In this document: positions 21,061-31,325 of the stretch, one piece after another
Position numbering within the stretch: position 1 is the first letter of the stretch
How the letters are laid out: the number at the start of each line of letters is the position of its first letter
NCBI GenBank assembly: GCA_027924585.1
Contig: BSBM01000007.1
Span: 9,577,501 to 9,641,500 of the forward strand
DNA length: 64,000 nt
Direction of reading: 5' to 3'
From: Larix kaempferi
Taxonomy: Eukaryota; Streptophyta; Pinopsida; Pinales; Pinaceae
Translations under genes and position numbers: made by a program
Notes under the pieces: model-generated
Seen by the model: only the letters and a program-made list of their open reading frames with translations
The model's database searches: none
What the model was told of the DNA's origin: nothing

Positions 21061-22071
21061 ATCCACCATGGTTGTAAAAAAAAAAAAAAAAAAAAGGAGC
21101 ACAAATTGACCAACGCGAAGACATAAAGACCAGTTAGACTCTGACCAGGATAGTAGAACGGGAGGAGGTGGTCAGTCAGATTGCATGTCACCACTACGTG
21201 TGGAGGTCCACTATACACGTGTGACTCCACATCTACGCATGCAACCCTAGATAAGCATCGCCAGAAGACGACAAAGGAAATGATGATCGAATCGCATCCG
21301 AGCATGCAACCGCAGCTGACGGTAAAAGGGAAAGGACAATTAAACCGCAAGAGGAGGGTCGGGATTGTATGAATAATGATGGTAACCAACCCCACAGCCA
21401 TGAAGCACAAGCATAAAGACCAAGTGAGGAGGCCAAGGTATCGATGAATAGGGAGAGAACATTCAGGAAACTGCATGCTGTAAATTGATCAGATAATTAG
21501 TTGAATAAGGAGTTCCAAGGAGGTTGTGCAAATGGTTCATTTCATTTCACATGGCAGCACACCAGGTGTACTGAGAGATAGAACGACAAGCATCCATACA
21601 CAACCAGCGAGGAAAGCAGCGCAGAGACTCTGGGAAAGCACCATTGAGGTATCATCCAAGATGTCTAAGTACGTGGCGGAAGTACGAAGTTCCGTGGTCC
21701 AAAGGACCACCAGAATGCCAGGAGTAAAGGCTCCACAACCCTGATAGAAGGCTTTCCAGGGTGTGAAATAGATGTGCCGGAGCAGTCGTTCTGTCTCCCA
21801 CCCTGGTGACGTAGATGAACTTTTCCTCAGTCAGGACCAAGCACTAGGTAGGGCGATAGCGACCCAAGAGGTAGATGATGAAGGTTCCAGGAGACTGGTG
21901 GAGGAGTGCAAGAAGTACATGACAGTGAACCAGTGACCAACGGATGGAGATAGCAAAAACACAATAGCGAGTTCCAGACATCAAGAACAGTTTCAGAGAT
22001 AAAGCACAGTACAAAGCGGGTGCAAAACAGCAGAGTCCGGTTGAGGTGGCTCAGGACGAGCCACAAGTTTG
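21061..22071 (+). other. E4 region between integrase and 3' LTR
   Basis: A run of 20 A at 21076-21095 directly follows the integrase end. Beyond it are only short frames (21181-21372, 21526-21744) without a recognised domain. No purine-rich tract is visible immediately before the 3' LTR start at 22072, which is unusual and may reflect mutation of the tract. Confidence 0.55.
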
Positions 22072-22729
22072 TGTTGGGGGTTCGTTAGCACGAGATAGAT
22101 CTGTAGGAAGTGCAGAAGCCGACAAGCACGAAAGCCAAATCCCACGAAAGAAGGCATTACCACGAATTCTAAGGAAGCACAAGAATAGTTTAGAATACTT
22201 AATTGCTAAGTCGGCCAAAATGGGCCATTTTTGTAATAGAATAGAATCATACAAATAGAAGTATATTGTAAGCCTAAGGGCAGAAGAGTTGAGAATATTT
22301 ATGCGATCTTTTGAGTTTGATTATACTTGCGATATCATGTTTTGAATATCTCTGCAACGGGTCTTCCACAAATGTTAATGAATGAAGATGTTCGGTTGTG
22401 AATTCTGGTGTTATGTTATGATGCAATAATGGGTTATTTAAATGTTCTCTGTTGGTTTATGTGAAAACATGTTATTGGTTAATGCTAATGTGTTTTGATG
22501 CGAATAATTGAACTATAGTGAATGATTGTGATCTCTGGTTAAAGCACTCGTATCTTCTTTATAACTGCAGAAGCTTGGTTCCTACAACACCCTTATCTGC
22601 CTCGGGTGAGACCTCAACTGCTTCGTAGGTGTTGCTAGGAAAGATAACTCCTTTCTGGGCCGGTGAACAAGGGGTTGTTGGTGTTGTTTACGACAGAGTG
22701 AACCCCTATCGAAATACCCTGTGTCAACA
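22072..22729 (+). repeat. E4 3' LTR
   Basis: 658 bp, TGTTGGGGGTT...TGTGTCAACA, matching the 5' LTR throughout. Followed by the target duplication CTCAC at 22730-22734. Confidence 0.92.
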
Positions 22730-22982
22730 CTCACACGTTAAGTGGAGTGAAAATTCTCTGACTAAATTAAAACATTAAAGCGTTTACCAATCAGACAAGG
22801 TAGTGATAATTTTATTACCATTACCCCCACCTTAGGAGCAAAAATATAATCATCATAGTTTGGAATGCTCAAATAATACTTTTATTACAACACCCTCTTT
22901 AGTTGAGCATTTTTATATCCCATTGTCACCATCCCTCACACCTTCAACTGAGATATCACCTTCCATAATGAAGAGGAATCCT

Positions 22983-23355
22983 GTTGGGAACTTGTGTCAA
23001 CCCTTCTCTTTACTTTGTTAGTATATTGTTGTTGGATGCATATGCTTTGTAAGTCATCCCGTAGTATTTGTTGATCCATATTTTGTATTAGCCCATGGTA
23101 TTGACCCATAGTATTGGATGCATATGCTCTGTAAGTCATCCCGTAGTATTATATTTTCCATGGTATTGACTCATAGTATTGGGCATAGACTTAGTGTATA
23201 AGTGTGTGTTGAGGCCAATGAAGGTACCCTGAAGCTATTTTGTAATGAGCTTGCTCAAAGGAGGTTGCCCCCTCGAAGTGGCCTGCGATCAATAAAATAT
23301 TATGTGATCTCATATATTGTGCATTTTATCAATTAATTATTGCAGGTTCATCACA
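22983..23355 (+). repeat. E5 5' LTR
   Basis: 373 bp, TGTTGGGAACTT...TTCATCACA. It has internal duplications of a GCATATGCT(T/C)TGTAAGTCATCCCGTAG block and a TATA-like TGTATAAGTG at about 23196. Matches the E5 3' LTR and, more distantly, the E8 LTRs. Confidence 0.9.
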
Positions 23356-23357
23356 TC

Positions 23358-23371
23358 TGGTATCAAAGCAC
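23358..23371 (+). other. E5 primer-binding site (initiator-Met tRNA type)
   Basis: TGGTATCAAAGCAC starts 2 nt after the 5' LTR, complementary to an initiator-Met tRNA 3' end. Confidence 0.8.
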
Positions 23372-24368
23372 TTTCTTGGGCTCGTTGGGTGAAATTTCTG
23401 CCAAATTTGTTTTCGCATCTGTTGCAGGTTCAGATATGGGAATAATCCCTATCCGCTTAAATATGGTAAGTATTTGGGCATAAGCCCTAAAAATCATTGT
23501 GAGGAGTACCACAAGAACCCCTGAAGTAGTTGTCCCATTGATAGGACTTTCCAGTGAAAAGGGAAACGACTCCTACCTGATTGATTAGTTCCCACCCGTG
23601 AAGTAAACCAAGAGCTGTCGTTTGTGGAAAAGAGGTTATCAGTTTTACCTGATCCGTGGAGTGAGGGGTACTGCCCCAATACACAAGCCGTCAGACAGCA
23701 TTGGTGGCAAAGTGAATCCCCTGAACCGTTAGGAAGTTGAGCATACCTGCAGTCCATATCTATTTTCAGCTGATAAATCACAGATTTCCTCTTCCCATAA
23801 CTGTTGTTGATTACTTCTGTGTTGTTGCAGATCCATCTATTTCCAATCACTACCGTACCATTGCAGATCCATCTGTTATGGATCCCTTTCACACCATTGC
23901 AGATCTATTTCTGAAGAAAAAAAAAGGTATAAAATTTCATTTTTCTGCCATATCTCCCTTGTTTTAACTCTGTTTCCCTTGAAACTTCCCTGACACCCCT
24001 GTAATCCCATTCTGCATATTTCATTCCTGAGGACCCTATCCCAAATTCCACTTCCCAACGCTAGAAATCCCACATTTGTCTATTTTTAGGGTTTTCCATA
24101 ACTTCTTCGATTTTCACCCAATCGCCTTCAAACTTAACCACAATGTTCATTTCATATTTCTGTTTATTTGTCCCTCTCTGCCAAATTTTCTCATTCTTTC
24201 ACCCCGCTCCTGAAATTCTCCTTTTCTGCTTCCCTGTCCCTTTGAAAGTGTCCAAAACCTAGTCAAACCCAAATTACCCATCAATTTTTTTCCCAAATCT
24301 ACATTTTCCTTTACTAAAACAGTTTCATTTTTTGTTTATCTACCCACTCAAAAAAAAAAATCCTGGTT
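23372..24368 (+). other. E5 leader
   Basis: About 1 kb of untranslated leader. The part at about 23515-23715 is the single-copy counterpart of the 198-bp block that is duplicated in E8. Confidence 0.7.
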
Positions 24369-25400
24369 ATGGTTGTCACCCGCGCAGGAGCAAAAACCAT
24401 GGAGGAAGAACTTGCAGCCCTGAAAACCAAACTCCAGGATTTGGATGAAAAATTTCTCGGCCTCCATCTTGAGCATTCAACCATGAACAATAAACGACAG
24501 TTAGAGTCTTCTTCAAACAATGGGTTCTCTTCTTCCAGCAATTTCCGTGGTCCGAAGCTTGATTTTCCTCACTTCAATGGTACTGATCTGACTGGATGGA
24601 TCTATCGTGTAGAACAATAGTTCAGTCTGCATAATACTTTTGATGTCACCAAAGTTCCACTTGCATCCTTTCATTTGGAATAGGAATCTCTTCAATGGTA
24701 TCGTTGGTACATCAAGGCTCATGACGAGCCAAAATGGACATATTTTTTCCAATTCATTTTGCAACGATTTGGTCCTAGTGCTTTTGATGACTTCACAGGA
24801 GCACTCACTAAACTTCGCCAATTTGGCACTGTGAGAGAGTATTGGACATAATTTGAGAAACTAGCCAATCACATAGAAGGAATGTCTAATCAATTCAACA
24901 GGAGTTGTTTTATCAGTGGCCTTAAGGATGAAATTTTCTCAAAGGTCAAAATGTTCTGTCCCAACACAATGATGGATGCCCTTGGGTTGGCTAAGTTGGA
25001 AGAAGACAAGATTGCAGCCCAACGATGCTCCAAACCCACTTTTGTTCCCTTTAGAAATATTGGTTCTCAATGACTTCCCATCCCGCCAGCTCCTTGACCA
25101 ATTCCTATCAAGCATTTTCCTGAAACAGAGATGCGGGCAGGCAGAGAAAAATGGCTTTGTTATAATTGTGACGAGAAATTCACTCGGGGACATAGATGTG
25201 TTGAGCAAAAGCTCTATCTCTTGGATGTGGATTCTTCACCTGCCTCTGAAATTGGTGACAAAGCTCCAGATACAATAGATGATCTGGTCGACATTCAGGA
25301 GCTGCCTATTGACCCTCTATCTCAGGACGACCAGCCAGATATATCTCTCCATGCTTTAGCCAAAATCACCACCCCCCAAATAATGTGGGTTAGGGGTTAA
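24369..25400 (+). pseudogene. gag: E5 Gag
   Basis: Start at ATG 24369, in the same context as the E8 gag start. It has a coiled-coil N terminus (AALKTKLQDLDEKFL), then FPHFNGTDLTGWIY (24567-24608), the chromovirus capsid start. The zinc knuckle CYNCDEKFTRGHRC is intact around 25159-25200, followed by the linker to the protease. Stops occur at 24618 (TAG for Tyr in E8), 24681 (TAG for Gln), 24850 (TAA), 25071 (TGA for Arg) and 25398 (TAA for Tyr), with at least one frameshift. Confidence 0.85.
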
Positions 25401-26823
25401 TTCAAGAAGATCCCTCTTACAATACTCATTGATTCTGGTAGCACTCATAATTTCATTAACCATCGGATCGCCAAACATGCTGATTGTATTGTCCATCCTT
25501 GCTCCAACTTTGAAGTCATGATTGTCAATGGGGGCACCTTACCTTGTAAGGGGAAGTTTCACAATGTGTGTATCTCTCTGGAATATTATAACATGCGCTC
25601 TGACATGTTTTCCTTTTCCTTAGGCGGATGTGATGTGGTTTTGGGCATTCAATGGTCATGCACTCTTGGCCCCATCTTATGGGATTTTGCTGAACTTTGG
25701 ATGCATTTTTCAGTCAATGGGAAACAACACAAATTTATAGGCATTCAAAGATCCTTAAGAAGAATTCACATTGTTTCATCACTCAGCTCCATTCCATTCA
25801 GATGCACCCAGCAATGGTCTCCACTACTTCCTTGGATAAATATGGAGGTGTCTTTGTTGAACCAGTGGGCTTGTCGCCTTCAAGAGACCTTTCCGGTAAG
25901 AATTTAGCTGTATCTACATCTTAGAAGGAAATGATGGCTATTTTGCATGCAGAACAGAAGTGGCAGCCATCTTTATTAGGGAATTATTTCTGCATCAAGG
26001 AAGCTCTCCAGAGTCTAGAAAATTTCCTGGAACAACGGGTCTCCTCCCCAGTACACCTGAAATGGGTTATGCCTATGCGATCACTCACAAGAAGGGTAAG
26101 GACAATCTGGTGGCATATGCTCCTTCTCGCACATTTGATGACCCGGTTTCTCTTACAGCTATTTCTTTGCTTATTCCAAATTGGTTGCAATATGTTCAAT
26201 AGGGCTATCACTTCTATGAACTCCATACTTCTCCATCGGCAGGGCACTCTGGGTTCCTCAAAACGTATAACCGGTAACAATGTAACTTCTTTTGGTAGGG
26301 ACTGAAAATGACAATTCAATAAATGGTGGTTGACTGTGATACTGCTTGAATCCTTCCCCATCCCTACACAGATTTGGACAGCTATTTCTATGGATTTCCT
26401 TGAAGTGCTCTGATGGTACAATACCACATCTAAAATGACACCATATGAAGTAGTCTATGGACAGGCACTGCCAGTTCTTCTTCCATACACCCTCAGCGGT
26501 TCTCCAGTTCAGGCAATTGACTCGGTTCTTTGAAACCACAATCAAATTCTTCTCATTCTATAAGACAATCTTCACATGGCAAGAATTCGATTGAAACAAC
26601 AAGTCGATGAGCACCGTTCTGAGCATCATTTTCACGTAGCTGATATGGTTCTTCTTCATCTACAACCTTCCAATCAATCCTCCCTGAAACTCAAAAGGTG
26701 TCAGCTTCTCTCTCAATCTATCACAAAGGCATTAATTCAATGGCACGGAATGCAACCCAAGGATGCTACCGGAGAATCACTCCTTCAGATTCCGCATCAA
26801 TTTCCACATCTAAATCTTTGAGG
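25401..26823 (+). pseudogene. pol: E5 protease and pol remnants
   Basis: The protease start (LIDSGSTHNFI at 25426-25458) is present and readable to about 25880. At about 25888 the sequence jumps to the RNase H region (LSGKNLA...KEMMAIL), skipping about 1 kb that in E8 carries the reverse transcriptase palm with FFDD. Further losses relative to E8 occur near 26205 (start of integrase), 26350, 26410 (integrase DDE core, about 370 bp) and 26697 (before the chromodomain). The tail at 26700-26820 still resembles the chromodomain end (ALIQWHGMQPKDA). No enzyme can be made. Confidence 0.82.
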
Positions 26824-26836
26824 ACAAAGCTTTTTC

Positions 26837-26850
26837 TAAGGGAGAGGGGA
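26837..26850 (+). other. E5 polypurine tract
   Basis: TAAGGGAGAGGGGA, immediately before the 3' LTR. Confidence 0.7.
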
Positions 26851-27211
26851 TTTTGGGAACCCGTGTCAACCCTTCTCTGTACTTTGTTAGTATATTGTTG
26901 TTAGACGCATATGCTTTGTAAGTCAGCCCGTAGTATTTGTTGATCCATAGTTTGTATTAGCCCATAGTATTGGATGCATATTGTTTGTAAGTCATCCCGT
27001 AATATTATATGTCCCATGGTATTGACCCGTAGTATTGGGAATAGACTTAGTATATAAGTGTGTGTTGAGGCCAATGAAGGTACCGTGAAGTTATTTTGTA
27101 TTGAGATTGCTTAAAGGAGGTTGCCCCCTCGAAGTGGCCTGCGATCAATAAAATATTCTGTGATCTCATATATTGTGCATTTTATCAATTAATTGTTGCA
27201 GCTTCATCACA
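26851..27211 (+). repeat. E5 3' LTR
   Basis: 361 bp. The first bases are TTTTGGG rather than TGTTGGG, so the canonical TG end is mutated to TT. Ends TTCATCACA. Confidence 0.88.
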
Positions 27212-28357
27212 AATCCTATCACTTAGGAGAAGAACATGTCCAAATTGATGCTCATTCCTTATAATAACCATGATGAATTGACATCGAGACATTTCAAATA
27301 TGTCAAATGATCTTTAAATTTTAAAAAAGCCATGATGGCTTAAGTGTCATGACCTTTGTAAATATGTTATTTGATCTTTTAATTAGGAATATTTTTTTTC
27401 CTTTAGAGCGTTTAAAACTTGAAGCCATAAATGAAGGCCTTTGCAATTTTCTTGTTCAACTTCTAGAAATGGCACTATGGAAAAGGAAATTGTTAAAATA
27501 CAAAAAAATTTAAATGATATATATAAGAAAATCAATCCAGGTGGCCTACTCAAGTGAACAATTAGATAAATATGTTATTGGTTATAAATATGTCGTCTTC
27601 TCCATCTTGAAATTCTCATACAGGATCTTTTTAAAGGGGTGGATCTTCTCATAGAGGTGGATGAGGTGAAATTTACTAGTTGTGTACAATATAAGGTACA
27701 ATCTAGTTGTGTACAATCTAAGCATTTGGGAAATTGGCATCATGGTAAACAATAACAAATATACTCTCATGGATAATGGTTTTAATGAGGGCCTAAACCC
27801 TAATGGTTACATGGGATCATTACTAAACCCTAATGTTTACGAAAAAAGATTGGATGTGGATATTGAATGCTATGGACAAAATAATCATTTTTTTGGTGCA
27901 ATGGGTTGTTGTTAAGTGAGAGGGAGATTAGTTGCTAAATTTAGTCTTGGAAGGAATACATAGGGCTTAATTCAAACAAGAACAAGAACATGAAAATGAC
28001 TCATTCTTTTCAAGTATGAGCTTTCAAGTGTGTTTGACGGTAGAAATGGGGATGATGAGGATGGCGATGGTGACAACATGGGCATGAAGAGGATGGTGGT
28101 GACATTGATGGTGGAAATGCGCATGGGGATGGCATTTGATGGCCACGATCGTGACAATGAGGATGGTGAGGATGGAAAAGGTGAAAACATGGGCATGAGG
28201 AGGATGGTGTTGATGGTGGAAGTAGAAATTTTGTTGATGAAGCAGGACTGTGATTGGACAATGAACATGGTTTAAAACATGTAATGGTGTAGAATATATA
28301 ATGGTGTCAAGAATACATCAATGTATGGTAATATTAACTTAAACATAACATATACAT
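27212..28357. other. AT-rich flank, no recognised gene
   Basis: A 77-codon plus-strand frame at 27682-27915 has no domain I recognise. A purine-rich stretch at 28030-28235 is a degenerate repeat of about 116 bp (ACATGGGCATGA(A/G)GAGGATGG at about 28075 and 28189), coding for Asp/Gly/Met-rich peptides in several frames. I see nothing that supports a gene. Confidence 0.45.
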
Positions 28358-28463
28358 TGTTGCAGACTAATCCTTGATGTTAGGATTGGTGTGCACATTC
28401 ACCTGCAAAGAATATCAATAGTTTTGAGGGTAAACCAAGAGTCACCATGAAGTCCAAGAGTCA
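28358..28463 (+). repeat. Fragment of the E6 LTR (5' end)
   Basis: About 105 bp beginning TGTTGCAGACTAATCC matches the start of the LTR at 61991 (TGTTGGAGACTAATCC, then GTGTGCACATTCAC(C/G)TGCAAAGAATAT, then ACCAAGAGTCAC). After about 28463 the similarity stops, so this is a truncated or rearranged copy. It may be the left end of element E6. Confidence 0.65.
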
Positions 28464-28724
28464 GAGCCTATTTTCAGCATTGGACTGTGATTCTATGCAC
28501 AATTTCTGCATTCTGTCATATTCTCCTGTGCGCTCCTCTTCTCCTGCAATTCTGCCCTCTGCTCAATTGTTGTTGTTCTCTGCCAGAATTTATGAACCCT
28601 CTGCTCAATTCTGCAAAGCACTAATATCGTAAGAAATTACTATGAAGACGTTACTGTCTGCATTTATTCTCTATTGTTACAGGTGTTACTTGCCTGGTTC
28701 TGCTCACCAAAATCCACCGGTTAC

Positions 28725-29042
28725 CTACTTGTATGGACACATGCATTGTTTTCGATGCCCATTTCTAGAAACAATAATTTCATTTAGTTGGGTCAGCGTG
28801 AAGATTTCCTGACAGAACTTCAACATCGGGACATGCTTCCTAAAGAATTTAAAATGTGTAGACGTGTAATCTGCGATCAAACATATGTCGATGAACCTCT
28901 CGTTGAATATTGCGACGTGATATTTATTTTGTGGGTTTTGAAACAAATTTTCTACCTTTGTGGCAAAGTTATACCATTCCACTCCTCGACGACCCCTAGC
29001 AATTTGAGGAACCATCTTCTTCTTTGTAACTTTGGTGGACAC
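28725..29042 (-). other. Unidentified 105-codon open frame
   Basis: An uninterrupted minus-strand frame (ATG at 29042) whose product is basic at the N terminus (STKVTKKKMVPQIARGRRG) and then of ordinary globular composition (EWYNFATKVENLF). I do not recognise the family. The antisense strand is also open for 88 codons (28788-29054), which lowers confidence. It lies between the E6 LTR fragment and E7, so it could be an exon-like fragment or chance. Confidence 0.25.
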
Positions 29043-29595
29043 CTGCGCTATTGAATGCGCAAAGGTGGTCTCTTCATGAAGCTTCTTGGAGCTGTATTCT
29101 CTTATGACTAAGGCATGGAGCTTATACCCTCGATGTCCATGACTTTGACAAAGTTATCACCTATGGCTGGATTCTTCTCCACGGACCTGCGTCTGCATTG
29201 GTGATGGTTGAGACCAGTGGAATAGTTGCCTATTGAGGACAGTGATGAAATATCTATAGTCTGTGGTAAAAGTGGTGGTTACGTATTGTGGACTCTTGTT
29301 GGTGAAGCATTGGAAAATAGCTGTGGTGAAATGCACTGTGTGAAATGTAATTGAATAATTCAAAGTGAAGGTTGTGTTTTCTATCGTGTGAAGACCTCTC
29401 TCTATTATGATATATTTCATTTGATCTCTACAATGATGTGCATTGGAGTCACCATCGTGAGCTATATGCTCTGCAATTGAAGAGTACACTGTGAATCCCA
29501 TTCTACGCAAATGACGTACTCCATGGAATATTTTGGTGTGTGTTACCCGTTGAAGACTAAAGAATCTTTATCTCCTCGCTGGTGACTACTGTGTG
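29043..29595. other. No recognised gene; left flank of E7
   Basis: The sequence is of mixed composition and continuous with 45782-47243 once E7 is removed. A 117-codon minus-strand frame at 29157-29510 has no domain I can name. Confidence 0.4.
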
Positions 29596-29622
29596 CACTA
29601 CAAGAAAAAGGGCATTTTAGCC
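29596..29622 (+). repeat. E7 left terminal inverted repeat
   Basis: Canonical CACTACAAGAAAA end, followed by GGGCATTTTAGCC, which pairs imperfectly with the right end. Confidence 0.9.
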
Positions 29623-29639
29623 TCACATTAGCACCACTA

Positions 29640-30000
29640 TTTGTAAAGGATTTGGGAAATCCTCAATTTTCAAATAGTGGTGCAAAAGTGGTGATAATGT
29701 GGGGATATACAAGTGGTGCTAAGATTTATGGTGCAAAAGTGGTGTTTGTAAAAAAGTTGTTTTTGGTGTTAAATGAATATGTGGCATTCCATGGTGTATG
29801 GTGCAAACCACCAAAACCAATCTTGAGTGGATTGAATTTTTGTGGTGCAAAACACCAAAACCAATCCAACATGGATTGAGACTTTTTGGTGCAAAACACC
29901 AAAATTATCATTATTATTATTATTTAATATACACAAAGTTATATATGGTGCAAAACACCATAAAATAACAAGTGGTGCAAAGCACCATAAAATAGTAAAT
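29640..30000 (+). repeat. E7 left subterminal repeats
   Basis: GTGGTGCAAAA and GGTGCTAA motifs recur. Five imperfect palindromes of the form GGTGCAAA-N-CACC occur at about 29800, 29851, 29889, 29947 and 29973. In CACTA elements such repeats are bound by the TNPA-type accessory protein. Confidence 0.8.
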
Positions 30001-30012
30001 GATGCAAAAAAA

Positions 30013-30060
30013 AATATAAATCACATATTATATATTTATATATAATATGTGATTTATATT
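30013..30060 (+). repeat. 23-bp perfect hairpin near the E7 left end
   Basis: Arms 30013-30035 and 30038-30060 are exact reverse complements with a 2-nt loop (TT). Short TGCAAAA and TTTTGCA motifs flank them. Strongly AT-rich. Confidence 0.9.
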
Positions 30061-30924
30061 ATTTTGCACCCCACAAACATATATATACTTCATAAGAAGG
30101 ATATAAAATGTATATTAAAACATTTTTTTAAAGTTTATTTCATTTTAATTTATCATTAACAAAATCAATTATTCAGTACATTAAATAGACACAAGTGAAA
30201 AGCCACGGAATGGCTATTTCCCTGCAAAGCATGAGGTAAATCTTCTTCTTCATTATATGTATTATGTGTTTTATCATATTCTTAACATAAGGGAAATCAA
30301 ACTTTATTGAAGGGAGAGATTTTCCAATTTTTTTAATAAAAATCCAAATTCCAAAAAATTAAAGCGTTTCTAACCATGTCATTTGCACATCCATTACCTT
30401 ATGTGACAAAGGGCTTTGTTATTCCAATTTTAATTCTTCTTTCACCCTGGCAGGGAGGAATGATGCCAAGCTTGATGGGTTACTAAGAGTCTACTAGCTC
30501 TGTCGTGGAGGAAATGAGAGTCCCTTAGTAAAATTTTATGTAAAGAGAGTACCATAGAAGTGTTTTATTTTAATTATTTATTTATTTGCAAAGAGGAGTG
30601 TCCTTTCTATCAAAATCAATCTTGAATTCAAGGACTAACCACAACTTCCTATCAATTTACGGAGAAAGGAAGAGGTAGTCTGATATTTTTTGGTTTGGGC
30701 TCTTTTTTGCAAATGCCATATTATTTGTGGTTTCTATATTTGATATTGGAGTAGGGATTGCAAAAGATGAAGTATTATAATTGAAAGAAAAGGTAGTCAC
30801 TCTTCTTTAGGGTGAAACCTGTGGATTGCATGAGCTGCCCATTATTAAACACAATTTGGATTAATTGAAACATCCTCCAAAAATGAAAACAAGAAAATGC
30901 CGAAAAGTGGTGAAACCTGGAATG

Positions 30925-31325
30925 TGATATGTTCAGCCTTGAAATCTGAACCATCCACAGACACAGTTGGAGTGAAAAATGTTCCATCATTCGTGGGTGC
31001 GTGATCATTCAAGTGATAACAGTATTGTTGGCGTCAGTGCCACTTAGAAATATGTATGGCTTATCTACATAAATTTTCACCTTCTCACTGATCACATTTA
31101 AGGGAAGAACATTTCAGTTTCTCATTACACCCAGAAAAGTGAATTAATACATTTGAGTTTGTGGTTATTTTTTGGAACTACTTCGATGGCGCTCTGGATT
31201 GTTGTGTAGTTGCCTTTACCTTTTTCCTTGGCTACGATCAGAACACCAGCCTCGTCTGAATCCGTACAAGCATTTTTCCATTTATTGTCGAGCTTCCATG
31301 TTTCCCTGAAATCTTCCCAAATCAT
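30925..31325 (-). pseudogene. Pectinesterase (pectin methylesterase) fragment captured in E7
   Basis: On the minus strand, the frame from 31325 reads VLIVAKEKGKGNYTTIQSAI, the N-terminal block of the plant pectinesterase beta-helix (usual form V.KDG.GNY.TI..A). A second block at about 31095-30925 reads EKVKIYVDKPYIFLSG, then after a one-base loss near 31016, NDHAPTNDGTFFTP and VDGSDFKAEHITFQ, the next conserved pectinesterase segment. It ends at a plausible splice donor (CAG/GTTTCA). The catalytic Asp and Arg segments further downstream are absent. Two exons plus intron remnants suggest capture of genomic DNA, not a processed copy. The enzyme would de-esterify cell-wall pectin; this fragment cannot. 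Confidence 0.7.

Larger units (their letters stand above)
13617..22729 (+). mobile_element. E4: full-length decayed Ty3/gypsy element (no chromodomain)
   Basis: Two LTRs (13617-14263 and 22072-22729) flank an internal region in gag-protease-RT-RNaseH-integrase order, with integrase last, which is the Ty3/gypsy order. Perfect 5-bp target duplications CTCAC flank it (13612-13616 and 22730-22734). The integrase C terminus lacks a chromodomain. Gag and protease share one frame, and the polymerase continues it after a one-base loss near 17072, so the element originally had a single Gag-Pol frame. About twenty stops and several frameshifts make it inactive. It inserted 38 bp downstream of E3. Confidence 0.92.
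22983..27211 (+). mobile_element. E5: internally deleted Ty3 chromovirus
   Basis: LTRs at 22983-23355 and 26851-27211 belong to the same family as E8. The direct repeat AATCCT flanks the element (22977-22982 and 27212-27217), a 5- or 6-bp target duplication. The internal region is about 3.5 kb, far shorter than in E8. Alignment to E8 shows at least five deletions, including the whole reverse transcriptase core and the integrase catalytic core. Non-functional. Confidence 0.9.

Noticed and set aside
21181-21840. Short frames after E4 integrase as an envelope-like gene
   Set aside because: No signal peptide, membrane segment or continuous frame; they overlap on both strands.
27790-27835. Telomere-like CTAAACCCTAA strings
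   Set aside because: Only two isolated occurrences, not a tandem telomeric array.
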